Program-made: the position numbers and the translations under genes | Assembly: GCF_003362755.1 (NCBI RefSeq) | Contig: NZ_QKRA01000002.1 | Location: forward strand, 124,001 to 188,000 | From: Marinomonas piezotolerans | GTDB lineage: Bacteria; Pseudomonadota; Gammaproteobacteria; Pseudomonadales; Marinomonadaceae | Length of the DNA stretch: 64,000 bases | Direction of reading: 5' to 3' | Notes under the pieces: model-generated | Databases searched by the model: none | Seen by the model: only the letters and a program-made list of their open reading frames with translations | What the model was told of the DNA's origin: nothing | Shown here: positions 30,766-41,050 of the stretch, in pieces | Layout of the letters: each line of letters opens with the position of its first letter | Position numbering within the stretch: the first letter of the stretch is position 1

Positions 30766-31170
30766 TCAATGTTTAAGCAGCAGAGGGCTGAGCCAATGAC
30801 TCAAAATTGCAATTCCGAAGCCAGCAAAAAGTGCTCCAGCAGACAGTGGTTTGATAAATATGAATACAGCCATTAATAACAATGCTGTAAGAACCAGCTT
30901 ACCTGCTTCGCCTCGATAAAATGACCTCACTACGTCTTTCGCAGCTCGCGTCCCAGCATGACCAAATACTCGCCATGCCATATATAAACTTGGTAAAACG
31001 CTGGCCAATGCCCCAGCCAAAAAAGAGTACGCGTGTAGACCATCAAAGATCACAAAAATTCCCACGCTTAGGAAAAAAGCCAGTACTAACTGCAAACCGA
31101 CAAATCGAAACACAGCCCGCTTTTTCGCGGCCAATAAAGCACTCGCGCTCAGCGGCTTATTATGTGTCAT
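30766..31170 (-). CDS. atpI: ATP synthase accessory protein I
   Basis: This 134-residue membrane protein has four hydrophobic segments (FVGLQLVLAFFLSVGIFVIF, FLAGALASVLPSLYMAW, LVLTALLLMAVFIFI, LFAGFGIAILSHWL). It is the first gene of the atp operon and is thought to help c-ring assembly. ATG 31170 follows AGGGGA at about 6 nt; a longer start at 31197 lacks one. A consensus-like promoter lies 78 bp upstream. Confidence 0.92.
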   Translation of the reverse strand: MTHNKPLSASALLAAKKRAVFRFVGLQLVLAFFLSVGIFVIFDGLHAYSFLAGALASVLPSLYMAWRVFGHAGTRAAKDVVRSFYRGEAGKLVLTALLLMAVFIFIKPLSAGALFAGFGIAILSHWLSPLLLKH

Positions 31171-31247
31171 CGAACTTCCCCTAACTTGATGCACCAATAC
31201 ATGACATTAAATACGCATATAATGTGATCAAATTTAAAATCCGAGGC

Positions 31248-31276
31248 ATTATATGGGTTATATTGAGGCGGTTCAA
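31248..31276 (-). promoter_or_regulatory. Sigma-70 promoter for the atp operon
   Basis: On the minus strand, TTGAAC (31271-31276) is separated by exactly 17 bp from a perfect TATAAT (31248-31253). It points into atpI, in the gap between parB and atpI. Confidence 0.8.
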
Positions 31277-31345
31277 TACAAACACCGCATAGATAACGCA
31301 CTATTCGTACAATGATTATAAAAAGACAGCCTTAATACTGTGCAT

Positions 31346-32236
31346 TTATTGGTTCAGATCAAATAATTCAGCCATCATCATCTCTAGATGTGCTTGATCC
31401 CGATATTCGATAACCAATTTCCCCTTCCCTTTCGCACTGGGTTGAATTTTTACATTTGACTGAATTTTTTCAGCAATTCTTGAGGCATGGGCGCTGTAAT
31501 CAGGAAGTTGAGGAGCACTTCCGGTTTCACGTGGTGGATTTTGATAGGCTTTAACTAACTTTTCAGTATCACGCACAGACAATGATTGAGTAATCACAGT
31601 CGACGCGGCTTGCGTCTGTAATTCAGCATCCAAACCAAGTAATGCTCGAGCATGACCCATTTCTATATCGCCATGCTCCAGTAGACGCCGAACCTCTGGG
31701 GTTAAATTCAATAACCGTAACGTATTTGCGACACCTGAGCGTGATTTCCCAACGGTATCAGCGACTTGCTGCTGCGTTAAGCTAAACTCATCCACTAAGC
31801 GCTGCAAAGCCATAGCTTCTTCCACGGGATTGAGGTCTTCTCGCTGAATATTCTCAATGAGAGCCAGTACGATAGCATCAGCGTCTTCTACGTGACGAAT
31901 GATAACCGGTACTTTATCTAACCCTGCAATTCGAGCGGCGCGCCAGCGACGCTCACCTGCGATTATTTCATAACGTTGATCACCAATCGGCCGAACAACA
32001 ATGGGTTGCATGATGCCTTGATTTCGAATCGAATTAGCCAATTCATCTAATTGGTTCGGGTTCATATCACGACGAGGCTGAAATTTCCCCTTACTTAACC
32101 AATCAACAGGAAGATACGTCAGCCCTTGAATGGGTTCGTTAGCCTCAACACTGCCTTCATCGTCTTGCGCAGGAGCCGATTTGGGAGCCAACAAGGCATC
32201 TAGGCCACGTCCCAAACCACGTTTTTTCATCGTCAT
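31346..32236 (-). CDS. parB: Chromosome partitioning protein ParB
   Basis: The 296-residue centromere-binding CTPase starts with KKRGLGRGLDALLAP. The ParB/Srx CTPase fold contains GERRWRAARIAG and ALIENIQREDLNPVEEA, and the HTH is QQVADTVGKSRSGVANTLRLL (core TVGKSRSGVAN). The C-terminal dimerisation segment ends the protein. It binds parS, spreads along DNA and works with ParA. parS-like sites are present at 50-59 kb in this window. The gene is 33 bp downstream of parA. Confidence 0.97.
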   Translation of the reverse strand: MTMKKRGLGRGLDALLAPKSAPAQDDEGSVEANEPIQGLTYLPVDWLSKGKFQPRRDMNPNQLDELANSIRNQGIMQPIVVRPIGDQRYEIIAGERRWRAARIAGLDKVPVIIRHVEDADAIVLALIENIQREDLNPVEEAMALQRLVDEFSLTQQQVADTVGKSRSGVANTLRLLNLTPEVRRLLEHGDIEMGHARALLGLDAELQTQAASTVITQSLSVRDTEKLVKAYQNPPRETGSAPQLPDYSAHASRIAEKIQSNVKIQPSAKGKGKLVIEYRDQAHLEMMMAELFDLNQ

Positions 32237-32269
32237 AGTCTATAAACCTTTTTTACGAGCAAAGCTCAA

Positions 32270-33040
32270 TTAAGCAGCAGCACGCTTACGAATAAACTCT
32301 CCGGCCAACGCTAGGTAAGCGACGGCCCCACGAGACTGCTTTTCATAATGCAATACCGGTAACCCATAACTTGGCGCTTCGGCTAAGCGAATATTACGCG
32401 GAATAACCGTATCAAATACTTTTTCACCAAAATGCTCGACCAGTTGAGTCGAGACGTCATGAGTTAAGCTCGGGCGAGGGTCGTACATAGTACGAAGTAT
32501 TCCTTCGATAGCAAGCGATGGATTAAGAGCCGTCGTAATAGTTTCGATGGTCTGCAGTAATGCAGATAACCCTTCTAACGCATAGTATTCGCATTGCACC
32601 GGAATGAGAACGCCTTGTGCTGCTGCCAATGCGTTGACAGTAAGCATGTTTAATGAAGGAGGGCAATCAAGCAATACATAGTCAAATTCGCTTTCGACTT
32701 CATAGAGCCCCGCCCGCAAACGTGTTTCTTTGCTGGGCAAATCCAGTAACGCCACTTCAGCGCCTGTTAAATCCCCATTCGCAGGCAGAACTGTATAACC
32801 CGCTGCTTCACTAAAAACCATGACATCTTTAACACTGTGAGTGCCAACCAATACATCAAATACTGACGTTTGCAGCTCATCTTTATGTAACCCACTCCCT
32901 GTGGTCGCATTGCCTTGTGGGTCTAAGTCAATCAAAAGCACCCGTCGCTTCATCGCACTCAATGAGGCTGCGAGGTTAACACATGTAGTCGTTTTACCGA
33001 CGCCACCTTTTTGATTAGTCACTGCGATGATTCGCGCCAT
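32270..33040 (-). CDS. parA: Chromosome partitioning ATPase ParA (Soj)
   Basis: This 256-residue ParA/MinD ATPase has the deviant Walker A KGGVGKTTTCVNLAA (residues 11-17 core) and DLDPQGNATTGSG, with YVLLDCPPSLNMLTVNAL as Walker B. It lacks the N-terminal HTH of plasmid ParA proteins, as is normal for chromosomal Soj. AAGGA precedes ATG 33040. The operon order mnmG-rsmG-parA-parB is conserved. Confidence 0.97.
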   Translation of the reverse strand: MARIIAVTNQKGGVGKTTTCVNLAASLSAMKRRVLLIDLDPQGNATTGSGLHKDELQTSVFDVLVGTHSVKDVMVFSEAAGYTVLPANGDLTGAEVALLDLPSKETRLRAGLYEVESEFDYVLLDCPPSLNMLTVNALAAAQGVLIPVQCEYYALEGLSALLQTIETITTALNPSLAIEGILRTMYDPRPSLTHDVSTQLVEHFGEKVFDTVIPRNIRLAEAPSYGLPVLHYEKQSRGAVAYLALAGEFIRKRAAA

Positions 33041-33044
33041 GTTT

Positions 33045-33671
33045 TTATCCTTTGCGGGTCATGATTACCATATGACGTTCAGCGTCTATGGTGGGAACAC
33101 TCAGTGGTTGAATCGTTTGAACAGTAACCGTATCAGGCAACTGCAATAACTCATCTTCAGGGTACACCCCTTTCATCGCTAAAAAATTACCATTTGCTGA
33201 CGGCAATGGTAAACACCAGTTGATCATGTCTTCTAATGATGCAAACGCTCGCGATGTCACATGATCGTACTCCCCTTGACGAGCATGCTTTTCGACACGT
33301 TCATTGGCAACGGAGACATTCGACAATCCCATTTCCATCTTAACTTGGGTTAGAAAACGTGTTTTTTTGCCATTGCTATCTAACAGCGTGAAGTTTTTAT
33401 CTGGTAAACAGATAGCAAGAACCATTCCGGGAAGTCCTGGGCCGGTGCCGACATCAATGATATTTTGGCCAGTTATGAATGGTAAGGTGGCAAGACTGTC
33501 CAGCAAATGCAATGACACCATTTTATCAGCGTCGCGAATAGCCGTCAGATTATACGCCTTATTCCATTTTTGCAGCATGTCTAAATACTGTACAAGCTGT
33601 TCGATGGTGTGATTAGAAAGTGAGACGCCCATTTTATCGGCGCCCCACTTGAGGGTTTCAAAATAACTCAC
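33045..33671 (-). CDS. rsmG: 16S rRNA (guanine-527 N7) methyltransferase RsmG
   Basis: The 208-residue SAM-dependent methyltransferase (GidB) has motif I IDVGTGPGLPGMVLAI and ends in VTSRAFASLEDMINW and a short C-terminal strand. It modifies G527 in the 530 loop of 16S rRNA. It is 37 bp from mnmG and 4 bp from parA. Confidence 0.96.
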   Translation of the reverse strand: MSYFETLKWGADKMGVSLSNHTIEQLVQYLDMLQKWNKAYNLTAIRDADKMVSLHLLDSLATLPFITGQNIIDVGTGPGLPGMVLAICLPDKNFTLLDSNGKKTRFLTQVKMEMGLSNVSVANERVEKHARQGEYDHVTSRAFASLEDMINWCLPLPSANGNFLAMKGVYPEDELLQLPDTVTVQTIQPLSVPTIDAERHMVIMTRKG

Positions 33672-33708
33672 GATGGTTCCTAGAAAAGCAATCTAATGGT
33701 CGCTGATT

Positions 33709-35598
33709 CTAGGCACTTTTACGGCTTATCGCACGTTTTTTCAAATGCACTAACAGTAAAGATACTGCAGCAGGCGTTACCCCTTGTATACGGGATGCGG
33801 CTGCAAGCGACTCAGGACGAGCTTCTTGAAGTTTTTGTTTCACCTCATTAGATAGACCATCAATGGCCGTATAGTCCAAATCAGCCGGCAAAACAGTATT
33901 CTCTTGGCGACGCATTCGTTCAATATCGTCAGCTTGACGCGCAATATAGCCCGCATACTTTACCGAGATCTGTACTTGCTCCGACACTTGCTCAGCAACC
34001 GGCGTCTCAGGCGCATTTTTCAAGTGTGCCACATCTGAATACTCAACACCTGGACGCTTTAATAGATCCAACAAACTGTATTCGTGACTGATTGGTGTCT
34101 CTAGCTTAGGATTAATGGCTTCAGCTTCTGGAGTGTTGGGCACAATCCAAGACGTCTTCATACGCTGAGTTTCTTTCTCAATCGCTTCACGCTTCTCACA
34201 AAATGCCGCCCAACGCTCGTCCGAGACTAAGCCAACTTCTCGACCTTTTTCTGTCAATCGAATATCGGCATTGTCTTCACGTAAGATCAAACGATATTCA
34301 GCACGACTGGTAAACATGCGATAAGGCTCTTTGGTACCCATAGTAATCAGGTCATCAACTAACACACCTAGATACGCTTCATCACGACGAGGCGTCCAAC
34401 TGTCTTTACCCTGTGCTTGAAGTGCCGCATTCATACCGGCTAAAAGCCCTTGAGCACCGGCTTCTTCATACCCAGTGGTGCCATTAATCTGACCTGCGAA
34501 GAACAACCCTTCCATATGCTTTGTTTCAAGAGAGTATTTTAGATCTTGAGGATTAAAATAGTCATACTCTATGGCATACCCTGGACGAGTAATATGGGCA
34601 TTTTCCATACCTTTCATGGATCGAATCAAATCCAGCTGTACATCAAATGGTAATGATGTTGATACGCCATTTGGGTACAACTCATGTGTGGTTAACCCTT
34701 CAGGTTCAATAAATACCTGATGAGAATCTTTATCCGCAAAACGTACTATTTTATCTTCAATGGATGGACAGTAACGTGGCCCTACACCTTCTATCACACC
34801 AGAATACATTGGCGATCGGTCCATTCCAGCACGGATAATGTCATGCGTACGTTCGTTGGTATGCGTGATAAAACAATTGATTTGCTGCGGGTGTAAGCTT
34901 CGATTCCCCATGTAAGACATAACAGGTGTAATGTCATCACCAGGCTGTGCTTGCATTAAGGAAAAATCCACTGACCGAGCATCGATTCTTGGAGGGGTAC
35001 CCGTTTTGAGTCGATCTATTCGAAATGGCAATGCCCGTAATTTTTCGGCTAAGCCAAGCGATGCAGGATCACCTGCTCGACCACCAGAGTAATTTTGCAT
35101 GCCAACATGGATGATACCGCCAAGGAACGTACCAGTTGTCAGTACCACTGTTTTAGCGCGGAATTGAATACCACTTTGTGTGATAACACCGCGTGCGGCA
35201 CCTTGTTCTACAATTAAATCTTCGCAAGACTGTTGAAAAAGCCAAAGATTTGGCTGGTTTTCCAACATTTCTCTGATTGCAGCTTTATATAATATGCGAT
35301 CAGCTTGTGCTCGGGTCGCTCGAACAGCTGGTCCCTTTCGGCTATTCAGAGTTCGAAATTGAATACCTGCCTTGTCTGTTGCAAGCGCCATTGCCCCATC
35401 CAAAGCGTCAATTTCTTTTACTAAGTGGGACTTCCCAATACCACCAATAGCTGGGTTACAAGACATTTGTCCCAGCGTTTCGATATTGTGAGTCAATAAA
35501 AGGGTTTTTACACCCATGCGTGCTGCAGCAAGAGCGGCTTCGGTACCAGCATGGCCACCGCCAACCACAATCACATCAAAGCGAGTTGGGAAATCCAC
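33709..35598 (-). CDS. mnmG: tRNA uridine-34 modification enzyme MnmG (GidA)
   Basis: The 629-residue FAD protein opens with [20 protein letters not shown], the dinucleotide-binding motif. It contains [21 protein letters not shown] (the [12 protein letters not shown] signature) and [11 protein letters not shown], and a C-terminal helical domain that contacts MnmE and tRNA. With MnmE it installs the 5-carboxymethylaminomethyl group at U34. It starts a minus-strand operon whose upstream side is the candidate origin. Confidence 0.98.
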   Translation of the reverse strand: MDFPTRFDVIVVGGGHAGTEAALAAARMGVKTLLLTHNIETLGQMSCNPAIGGIGKSHLVKEIDALDGAMALATDKAGIQFRTLNSRKGPAVRATRAQADRILYKAAIREMLENQPNLWLFQQSCEDLIVEQGAARGVITQSGIQFRAKTVVLTTGTFLGGIIHVGMQNYSGGRAGDPASLGLAEKLRALPFRIDRLKTGTPPRIDARSVDFSLMQAQPGDDITPVMSYMGNRSLHPQQINCFITHTNERTHDIIRAGMDRSPMYSGVIEGVGPRYCPSIEDKIVRFADKDSHQVFIEPEGLTTHELYPNGVSTSLPFDVQLDLIRSMKGMENAHITRPGYAIEYDYFNPQDLKYSLETKHMEGLFFAGQINGTTGYEEAGAQGLLAGMNAALQAQGKDSWTPRRDEAYLGVLVDDLITMGTKEPYRMFTSRAEYRLILREDNADIRLTEKGREVGLVSDERWAAFCEKREAIEKETQRMKTSWIVPNTPEAEAINPKLETPISHEYSLLDLLKRPGVEYSDVAHLKNAPETPVAEQVSEQVQISVKYAGYIARQADDIERMRRQENTVLPADLDYTAIDGLSNEVKQKLQEARPESLAAASRIQGVTPAAVSLLLVHLKKRAISRKSA

Positions 35599-35829
35599 AC
35601 AGACCTCGATAAATGAATAAAAAACGAACAGTTCATGAATTAGGGCGCCTAGTATATCGACTAAATCTCAAATTGAAAGAGAGACTCCGTCGCTTTCCCC
35701 GGTCATCATTAATAAGAATAGAATAGTATTATATGTCTTTCTTAATCTTAAGTTATTTATATAGTAAGTCTAAATCTGTTAGTAATTTACAAAAAAACCT
35801 ATATATCAATGCTTTATGTCGATAACAAC

Positions 35830-36215
35830 ATGTTAGGTACCAACGCATATCCCTGTGTTGTGGATAATCATACCCTGTGTATAAATAGGTGAGTTATACA
35901 TGATGGAAATTTGAAGTAAGAGTTGTTAAAACCTGTGCAAAACTTCTTATTCACTTATTACCGTTCTTTTCCACAGGTGGTTTTTGGATTTTAAATGTTA
36001 ATAACTAATTGATTTAAATAAAAAATATCGCTTTTTTTGGGTATCCATACAGGTCTTTTTGAAAAAAATAATCCACAGATGATTTTCTTATATTTTTTTG
36101 CGATATTTTTCACTGTTTGTAATTCGGTTTGTGCATAACGCGTATTGATCCGATAATGTTTCATAAGGTGGATAACCCATAGAAACAGCGTTTCACGTAA
36201 TTGTGGATAGATTTT
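35830..36215. other. Candidate chromosomal replication origin (oriC): DnaA-box cluster
   Basis: The 777-bp gap between mnmG and the acuI-like gene holds no ORF worth calling and is very AT-rich. Matches to TTWTNCACA on either strand occur at 35859-35867 (perfect TGTGGATAA), 35876-35884, 35934-35942, 35967-35975 and 36130-36138. One-mismatch sites lie at 36069-36077, 36167-36175 and 36202-36210. Between them is an A/T stretch around 36000-36060 that could be the unwinding element. The position beside mnmG/gidA is the same as oriC in E. coli. No binding or replication data are available to me. Confidence 0.75.
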
Positions 36216-36375
36216 TCGTTGATACTTGCTACTTTTTACAGTGCTAGAGGAAGAGAATGTAAGTACTTAGGTTACTTATTTTTTACGCGCAATACGGTTG
36301 CTGAATGATGGCAGACATGACACGTTCAACTACTAATAACCGCTATGTGTAGGAATGGACTAACGAGGAAAAACC

Positions 36376-37353
36376 ATGGTGAAAGCAGTACTGATTAGTA
36401 AAGATGAACAGGGTTATCAGGCTAATGTAACCCAGATAGATCCGAAGCAGTTACCAGAAGGAGATGTGCAAGTTGCTGTGATAGCAAGCACATTAAATTA
36501 TAAAGATGCGCTAGCTATCACAGGCCGATCACCAGTCGTGAGACAATTTCCTATGGTGCCTGGGATCGATTTAGTGGGCGAAGTGCTGACGTCGCAAAGT
36601 GACCGCTTTAAAGTCGGTGATCACGTTTTACTGAATGGGTTTGGTGTGGGTGAAACGCATTGGGGTGGATTGGCAGAGCAAGCGAGCTTAAACAGCGATT
36701 GGCTGATTTCACTTCCGAGTGCTTTCAATGCTCAACAGGCCATGGCCATTGGTACGGCCGGTTACACAGCAATGTTAAGTGTTATGGCGTTGGAAAAGCA
36801 TGGTATCACTCCTTCTCATGGGCCTATTTTAGTTACAGGAGCAAATGGTGGTGTTGGGAGTTATGCTATCCGCATTTTAAGTAAACTGGGCTTTGATGTG
36901 GTTGCCAGCACTGGACGTCTGCATGAGTCAGATTATTTAAAGCAGCTTGGAGCGAGTGATGTGATAGACCGCTCTGAATTATCCAATTCAGGTAAACCGC
37001 TGCAAAAAGAACGTTGGGCGGGTGTGGTAGATTGCGTTGGTAGTCATACTTTGGCAAACGCTTGTGCCAGCGTGAAATATGGTGGTGCAGTGACCGCTTG
37101 TGGTTTGGCACAAGGTATGGATTTCCCTGCTTCTGTCGCTCCTTTTATTTTGCGCGGTATTACACTATATGGGATTGACAGTGTAATGCGTCCCATCATT
37201 GATCGTGAGAAGGCATGGGACCGCCTTGGAGAGCTACTGGATGATCAAGATTTAGAGCAAATTAGCGCTAATATTGGGTTAGAAGAAGTGGTGGAGTATG
37301 CTCATAAACTCTTAGACGGAAGTATTCGTGGCCGAGTGATAGTCTCCATTTGA
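36376..37353 (+). CDS. acuI: Acryloyl-CoA reductase / YhdH-type quinone oxidoreductase
   Basis: The 325-residue zinc-free MDR protein has TLNYKDALAITG near the N-terminus, VPGIDLVGEV, and the NADPH-binding GANGGVGSYAIRILSKLGF. This is the YhdH/AcuI subfamily, which reduces toxic acryloyl-CoA to propionyl-CoA, a step used in DMSP breakdown by marine bacteria. The symbol is assigned by subfamily appearance; the E. coli orthologue is yhdH. GAGGA lies upstream of ATG 36376. No ddd or dmd genes are in the window. Confidence 0.85.
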   Translation: MVKAVLISKDEQGYQANVTQIDPKQLPEGDVQVAVIASTLNYKDALAITGRSPVVRQFPMVPGIDLVGEVLTSQSDRFKVGDHVLLNGFGVGETHWGGLAEQASLNSDWLISLPSAFNAQQAMAIGTAGYTAMLSVMALEKHGITPSHGPILVTGANGGVGSYAIRILSKLGFDVVASTGRLHESDYLKQLGASDVIDRSELSNSGKPLQKERWAGVVDCVGSHTLANACASVKYGGAVTACGLAQGMDFPASVAPFILRGITLYGIDSVMRPIIDREKAWDRLGELLDDQDLEQISANIGLEEVVEYAHKLLDGSIRGRVIVSI

Positions 37354-37414
37354 TAAGAATCAGACACATTAACTACGATAAACGCCCACTTTATATTTGT
37401 GGGCGTTGTCAGCG

Positions 37415-38794
37415 TTATTTACCGATACAGAATGAACCAAAGATACGTCCTAGTAAATCATCGCTAGTAAAGGCGCCCGTAATTTCACTCAACGCTTCCT
37501 GAGCTTCCTTCAAGTCCTCTGCTAGTAATTCTCCTGCCCCATAGTCATGCAGTTGTTCAAAGCCAGCATCGAGGTAACGATTGGCTTTATGCAGTGCTTC
37601 AAGGTGGCGGCGGCGTGCAATGAATCCACCCTCTGTTGTGCTATCAAATCCCATGACATTTTTAAGATGAGTTGTGAGAGCGTCAATGCCGTCATTCGTT
37701 TTTGCTGATAATGAAATGACTGGTAAACCGTTAATGTCTTCATACCCTGTGGCTTCTCTCGTCAGGTCAACTTTGTTGCGTACGAGCGTCAAATGTTCAC
37801 GAGAAGCAAGTTGGCTCATAAATTCGGGCCAAATGTCATTCGGATCATTGGAGTCGACCGATTGGCTATCAACCATGAGTAGAATCCGATCAGCTTTATG
37901 GATTTCTTCCCAAGCGCGTTGAATACCAATGCGCTCTACTTCATCTGGGCTGTCTCTAAGGCCCGCAGTATCGATAATGTGCAGAGGCATGCCATCTAGA
38001 TGGATGTGCTCTCTCAGGACGTCTCGGGTGGTCCCTTCAATCGCTGTGACGATAGCTGAGTCCTTTCCTGATAGCGCATTAAGTAAACTGGATTTGCCAG
38101 CGTTAGGTCGTCCTGCGATCACGACGCTCATCCCTTCGCGTAACAACGCACCTTGATTGGCTTCTTTCATGACGCTGTTGAGTTTGTCGCGTATGTCTTT
38201 CAGTTGTGCCGCCACTTTACCATCACCAATGAAGTCAATTTCTTCTTCAGGAAAGTCGATAGCCGCTTCTACATAAATGCGTAAATGGATCAGTGCTTCA
38301 ACTAATTCATCGACGCGTTTTGAGAACGCCCCTTGCAAAGATCTTAGCGCACATTTTGCCGCTTGCTCAGACGACGAATCAATTAAGTCAGCGATTGCTT
38401 CCGCTTGAGTTAAGTCCATTTTGTCATTCAAAAATGCTCGCTCAGAGAACTCACCAGGGCGAGCCAAACGTGCGCCTAGCGCAACACATCGACTTAGTAG
38501 CATGTCCATTATTACAGGGCCTCCATGTCCCTGTAGCTCAAACACATCTTCTCCTGTGAATGAATTAGGGCCTGGAAAATAGAGCGCAATGCCAACGTCG
38601 AGTTGCTCACCATTTTGATCATTAAATGGGACATAGTGAGCATGGCGTGGTGTTGGATCAAAGCCAATGATCTGTTTAGCAATGGCTAAGCTTTTGCGTC
38701 CAGATAAACGGATAATACCGACACCGCCTCGGCCTGGCGCAGTCGCTTGGGCAACAATGGTGTCTTGATCGATGAGTTGCTGAAAATCGGACAT
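37415..38794 (-). CDS. mnmE: tRNA modification GTPase MnmE (TrmE)
   Basis: The 459-residue protein has an N-terminal folate-binding domain ([21 protein letters not shown]; core [11 protein letters not shown]), a helical domain, an inserted G domain ([26 protein letters not shown]) and the invariant C-terminal CIGK. It partners with MnmG. ATG 38794 fits the family start (MSDF); an in-frame start at 38815 is less likely. It is followed upstream by yidC with a terminator between them. Confidence 0.97.
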   Translation of the reverse strand: MSDFQQLIDQDTIVAQATAPGRGGVGIIRLSGRKSLAIAKQIIGFDPTPRHAHYVPFNDQNGEQLDVGIALYFPGPNSFTGEDVFELQGHGGPVIMDMLLSRCVALGARLARPGEFSERAFLNDKMDLTQAEAIADLIDSSSEQAAKCALRSLQGAFSKRVDELVEALIHLRIYVEAAIDFPEEEIDFIGDGKVAAQLKDIRDKLNSVMKEANQGALLREGMSVVIAGRPNAGKSSLLNALSGKDSAIVTAIEGTTRDVLREHIHLDGMPLHIIDTAGLRDSPDEVERIGIQRAWEEIHKADRILLMVDSQSVDSNDPNDIWPEFMSQLASREHLTLVRNKVDLTREATGYEDINGLPVISLSAKTNDGIDALTTHLKNVMGFDSTTEGGFIARRRHLEALHKANRYLDAGFEQLHDYGAGELLAEDLKEAQEALSEITGAFTSDDLLGRIFGSFCIGK

Positions 38795-38848
38795 AACGGC
38801 TCGTCTTAAGTGCAAATTTAATTAAGTTTAGTGTAAGGCGTAAACGAC

Positions 38849-38880
38849 AAAAAGGCTTCCCTAAGGAAGCCTTTTTAAAA
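38849..38880 (-). terminator. Terminator downstream of yidC
   Basis: The 12-bp stem AAAAAGGCTTCC / GGAAGCCTTTTT has a 4-nt loop and is flanked by A and T runs. It ends the rpmH-rnpA-yidC unit and separates it from mnmE. Confidence 0.9.
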
Positions 38881-38903
38881 GCATCAAATGTCGATGAAGC
38901 GAA

Positions 38904-40553
38904 TTAGTTGCCGCCTTTTTCGATGCTCTTGGTAATAACGTACTGCTGAACAATAGACAATGTGTTGTTGACTACCCAGTACAGTACAAGACCGGCTGGG
39001 AACCACAAGAAGAAGAACGTAAATGCGATAGGCATGATCTTCATGATGCGAGCTTGCATCGGATCTGGTGGCGTAGGGTTCAACATTTGCTGACCCAGCA
39101 TACTTAGACCCATTAGGATCGGTAGTACAAAGTATGGGTCCATTGCTGACAAGTCATTAATCCAAAGCATAAATGGCGCATGACGCAATTCTACTGATTC
39201 CATTAGTACCCAATATAGGGATAGGAATACTGGCATCTGCACTAGTATTGGAAGACAACCACTTAATGGATTGATCTTCTCTTTTTTGTACAGCGCCATC
39301 ATGGCTTGCGACATGGCTTGGCGATCGTCGCCATGCTGTTCGCGTAGACGAGCTAGCTCAGGACCAAACTTACGCATTTTTGCCATCGAGCGGTAGCTCG
39401 TAGCCGATAATTTGAAGAAGATCGCTTTCACACAAACAACAATCAAGATGATTGCGACACCCCAGTTGATAACAACTGACTGAATCGCTGTGAGTAGCCA
39501 GAACAATGGTTTTGCGAGCCACCACAACCAACCGTAGTCCACGGTTAAATCTAGGTTTTCAGCGGTGCTTTCTAACTGGTCTTGCAGCTTAGGACCCACA
39601 TAGAATGTTGAGCTGAGTGTACCTTGTTGCCCCGGAGCAATTTCAACTGCTTGACCAGTAAAACCGATTAAGTTGAAGCCATTATTAGTGCGGGCTTGCA
39701 GTGTTACTTTTTGGCCTTGCTCAGGAATCCAAGCGGATACGAAATAGTGCTGAAGCAATGCTACCCAGCCTTTCGTTGTCGATACTTTTACTGGCTCTTC
39801 TTCCATATCTGAGAACGAAATTTTGCTGTATTTCGTTTGCTCATCGGAAATCGCACCACCTAAATAAGGTTGTAACCCCATATTGGTGGCAGTACTCGGA
39901 TCTTCGCTGCTATCTCGCTTGATCTGTGCAAAAAGATTACCTTTCCAAGTTTCAGCAGACGTATTGTCAACCGTGATTAGTTGGCGAATATCGTAACGGC
40001 CTTGGGTAAAACGAAACGTTTTTGTGTACTTCACGCCGTCTGCATCGGTGTAATACAGGTTTACATCCAATGTCTTATCACCGGCCTCTAGTGCATAGGA
40101 CGTTTGTTCCGTTTGATAAACTGGACGACCTTCTGGATTCGCATCCGGTCCATCGCGACCCACTAAACCACTTTGGGTAACATAGATACGCTCATTGCCA
40201 TTGTCCAAAATGACGAATGGTTCTTTGCCTTCATTCGTTTTGGTGTATTGCAATAAAGATGCTTCGACTAAGTCACCACCGACAGGGTTAATGGCAACAT
40301 TCAAAGTATCCGTTTTGACGTGGATTAGCTGACCTGGAGCCACTTTATCGACTTGGTCAGGAATCTCTGCGTTGGCGGTTGTGCCTTGCGCGCCGATTGC
40401 ATTTGGCAGGTCTGAGTCGGCCGCAACGGTTTCGTTGGGTGTTGCTACCGTTTTGTTGGTTGCAGCAGTGCCATAGTCTTGGTTCCACTGTAAGAACAGT
40501 AGGTAGCCACTGACAAACAGCGCTCCCCATAAAAAGTAACGTCTGAAATCCAT
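38904..40553 (-). CDS. yidC: Membrane protein insertase YidC
   Basis: The 549-residue insertase has an N-terminal anchor (FLWGALFVSGYLLFLQW) and a large periplasmic beta-supersandwich domain (about 60-340). The conserved five-helix core includes WGVAIILIVVCVKAIFF, INPLSGCLPILVQMPVFLSLYW and FFLWFPAGLVLYWVVNN. It inserts proteins such as AtpE into the inner membrane. ATG 40553 (MDFRR) is preferred over TTG 40562. No yidD lies between it and rnpA. Confidence 0.97.
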   Translation of the reverse strand: MDFRRYFLWGALFVSGYLLFLQWNQDYGTAATNKTVATPNETVAADSDLPNAIGAQGTTANAEIPDQVDKVAPGQLIHVKTDTLNVAINPVGGDLVEASLLQYTKTNEGKEPFVILDNGNERIYVTQSGLVGRDGPDANPEGRPVYQTEQTSYALEAGDKTLDVNLYYTDADGVKYTKTFRFTQGRYDIRQLITVDNTSAETWKGNLFAQIKRDSSEDPSTATNMGLQPYLGGAISDEQTKYSKISFSDMEEEPVKVSTTKGWVALLQHYFVSAWIPEQGQKVTLQARTNNGFNLIGFTGQAVEIAPGQQGTLSSTFYVGPKLQDQLESTAENLDLTVDYGWLWWLAKPLFWLLTAIQSVVINWGVAIILIVVCVKAIFFKLSATSYRSMAKMRKFGPELARLREQHGDDRQAMSQAMMALYKKEKINPLSGCLPILVQMPVFLSLYWVLMESVELRHAPFMLWINDLSAMDPYFVLPILMGLSMLGQQMLNPTPPDPMQARIMKIMPIAFTFFFLWFPAGLVLYWVVNNTLSIVQQYVITKSIEKGGN

Positions 40554-40647
40554 GGTATTCAACTAGTTTGTTTGGTTGGACAATGGGGTGTCACCACCCT
40601 TTTGAAAATCACGCCGTATTAAACCAGCCTTTAGCCGATTTTTCAGC

Positions 40648-41043
40648 CTATTTCTTTGATGAGTTGTGTTGTTTTTGCTCAGAATGTGGTTTTTGAGCTT
40701 TCTTCGCCAATTGCTTCCACGCTTTTTCTAATCGTTTGTGCAAATCAGCGTTATCTACTTCGCGAATACCGTTACGAGCTAAGAAGATAATTTCAAGGCC
40801 ATTGAGCAATTCTTGATGATGACGAAAGGAGTCTCGAACAACACGTTTGATTCGGTTACGACCTACCGCACGTTTGTCGGTTTTTTTCGATACGATCAAA
40901 CCTAACTTTGCAGGGTGAGCCTGTTTTCTTGCTAATAGGAGGAATTCACCTGCGAAGACTTTCGAAGATGTGTCATTGAAAACGGATTGATAATCCCCGG
41001 CATTCAGAAGTCTGACCTGCCGGGGAAAACAATAGCTTGCCAT
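40648..41043 (-). CDS. rnpA: Ribonuclease P protein component
   Basis: The 131-residue basic protein has the RNR signature AVGRNRIKRVVRDSFRHH and FLLLARKQ. It assists the RNase P RNA in 5' tRNA maturation. ATG 41043 is preferred over the adjacent TTG 41046. It is 7 bp downstream of rpmH. The C-terminus has an extra Gln/Lys/Ser-rich tail (SEQKQHNSSKK). Confidence 0.95.
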   Translation of the reverse strand: MASYCFPRQVRLLNAGDYQSVFNDTSSKVFAGEFLLLARKQAHPAKLGLIVSKKTDKRAVGRNRIKRVVRDSFRHHQELLNGLEIIFLARNGIREVDNADLHKRLEKAWKQLAKKAQKPHSEQKQHNSSKK

Positions 41044-41050
41044 CAACGTA

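Noticed and set aside
31530..31546. GGTTTCACGTGGTGG inside parB as a possible parS
   Set aside because: Only the left half matches; the right arm has several mismatches.
36189..36204. CGTTTCACGTAATTGT near the oriC candidate as a possible parS
   Set aside because: Only the left half-site matches; too degenerate to call.
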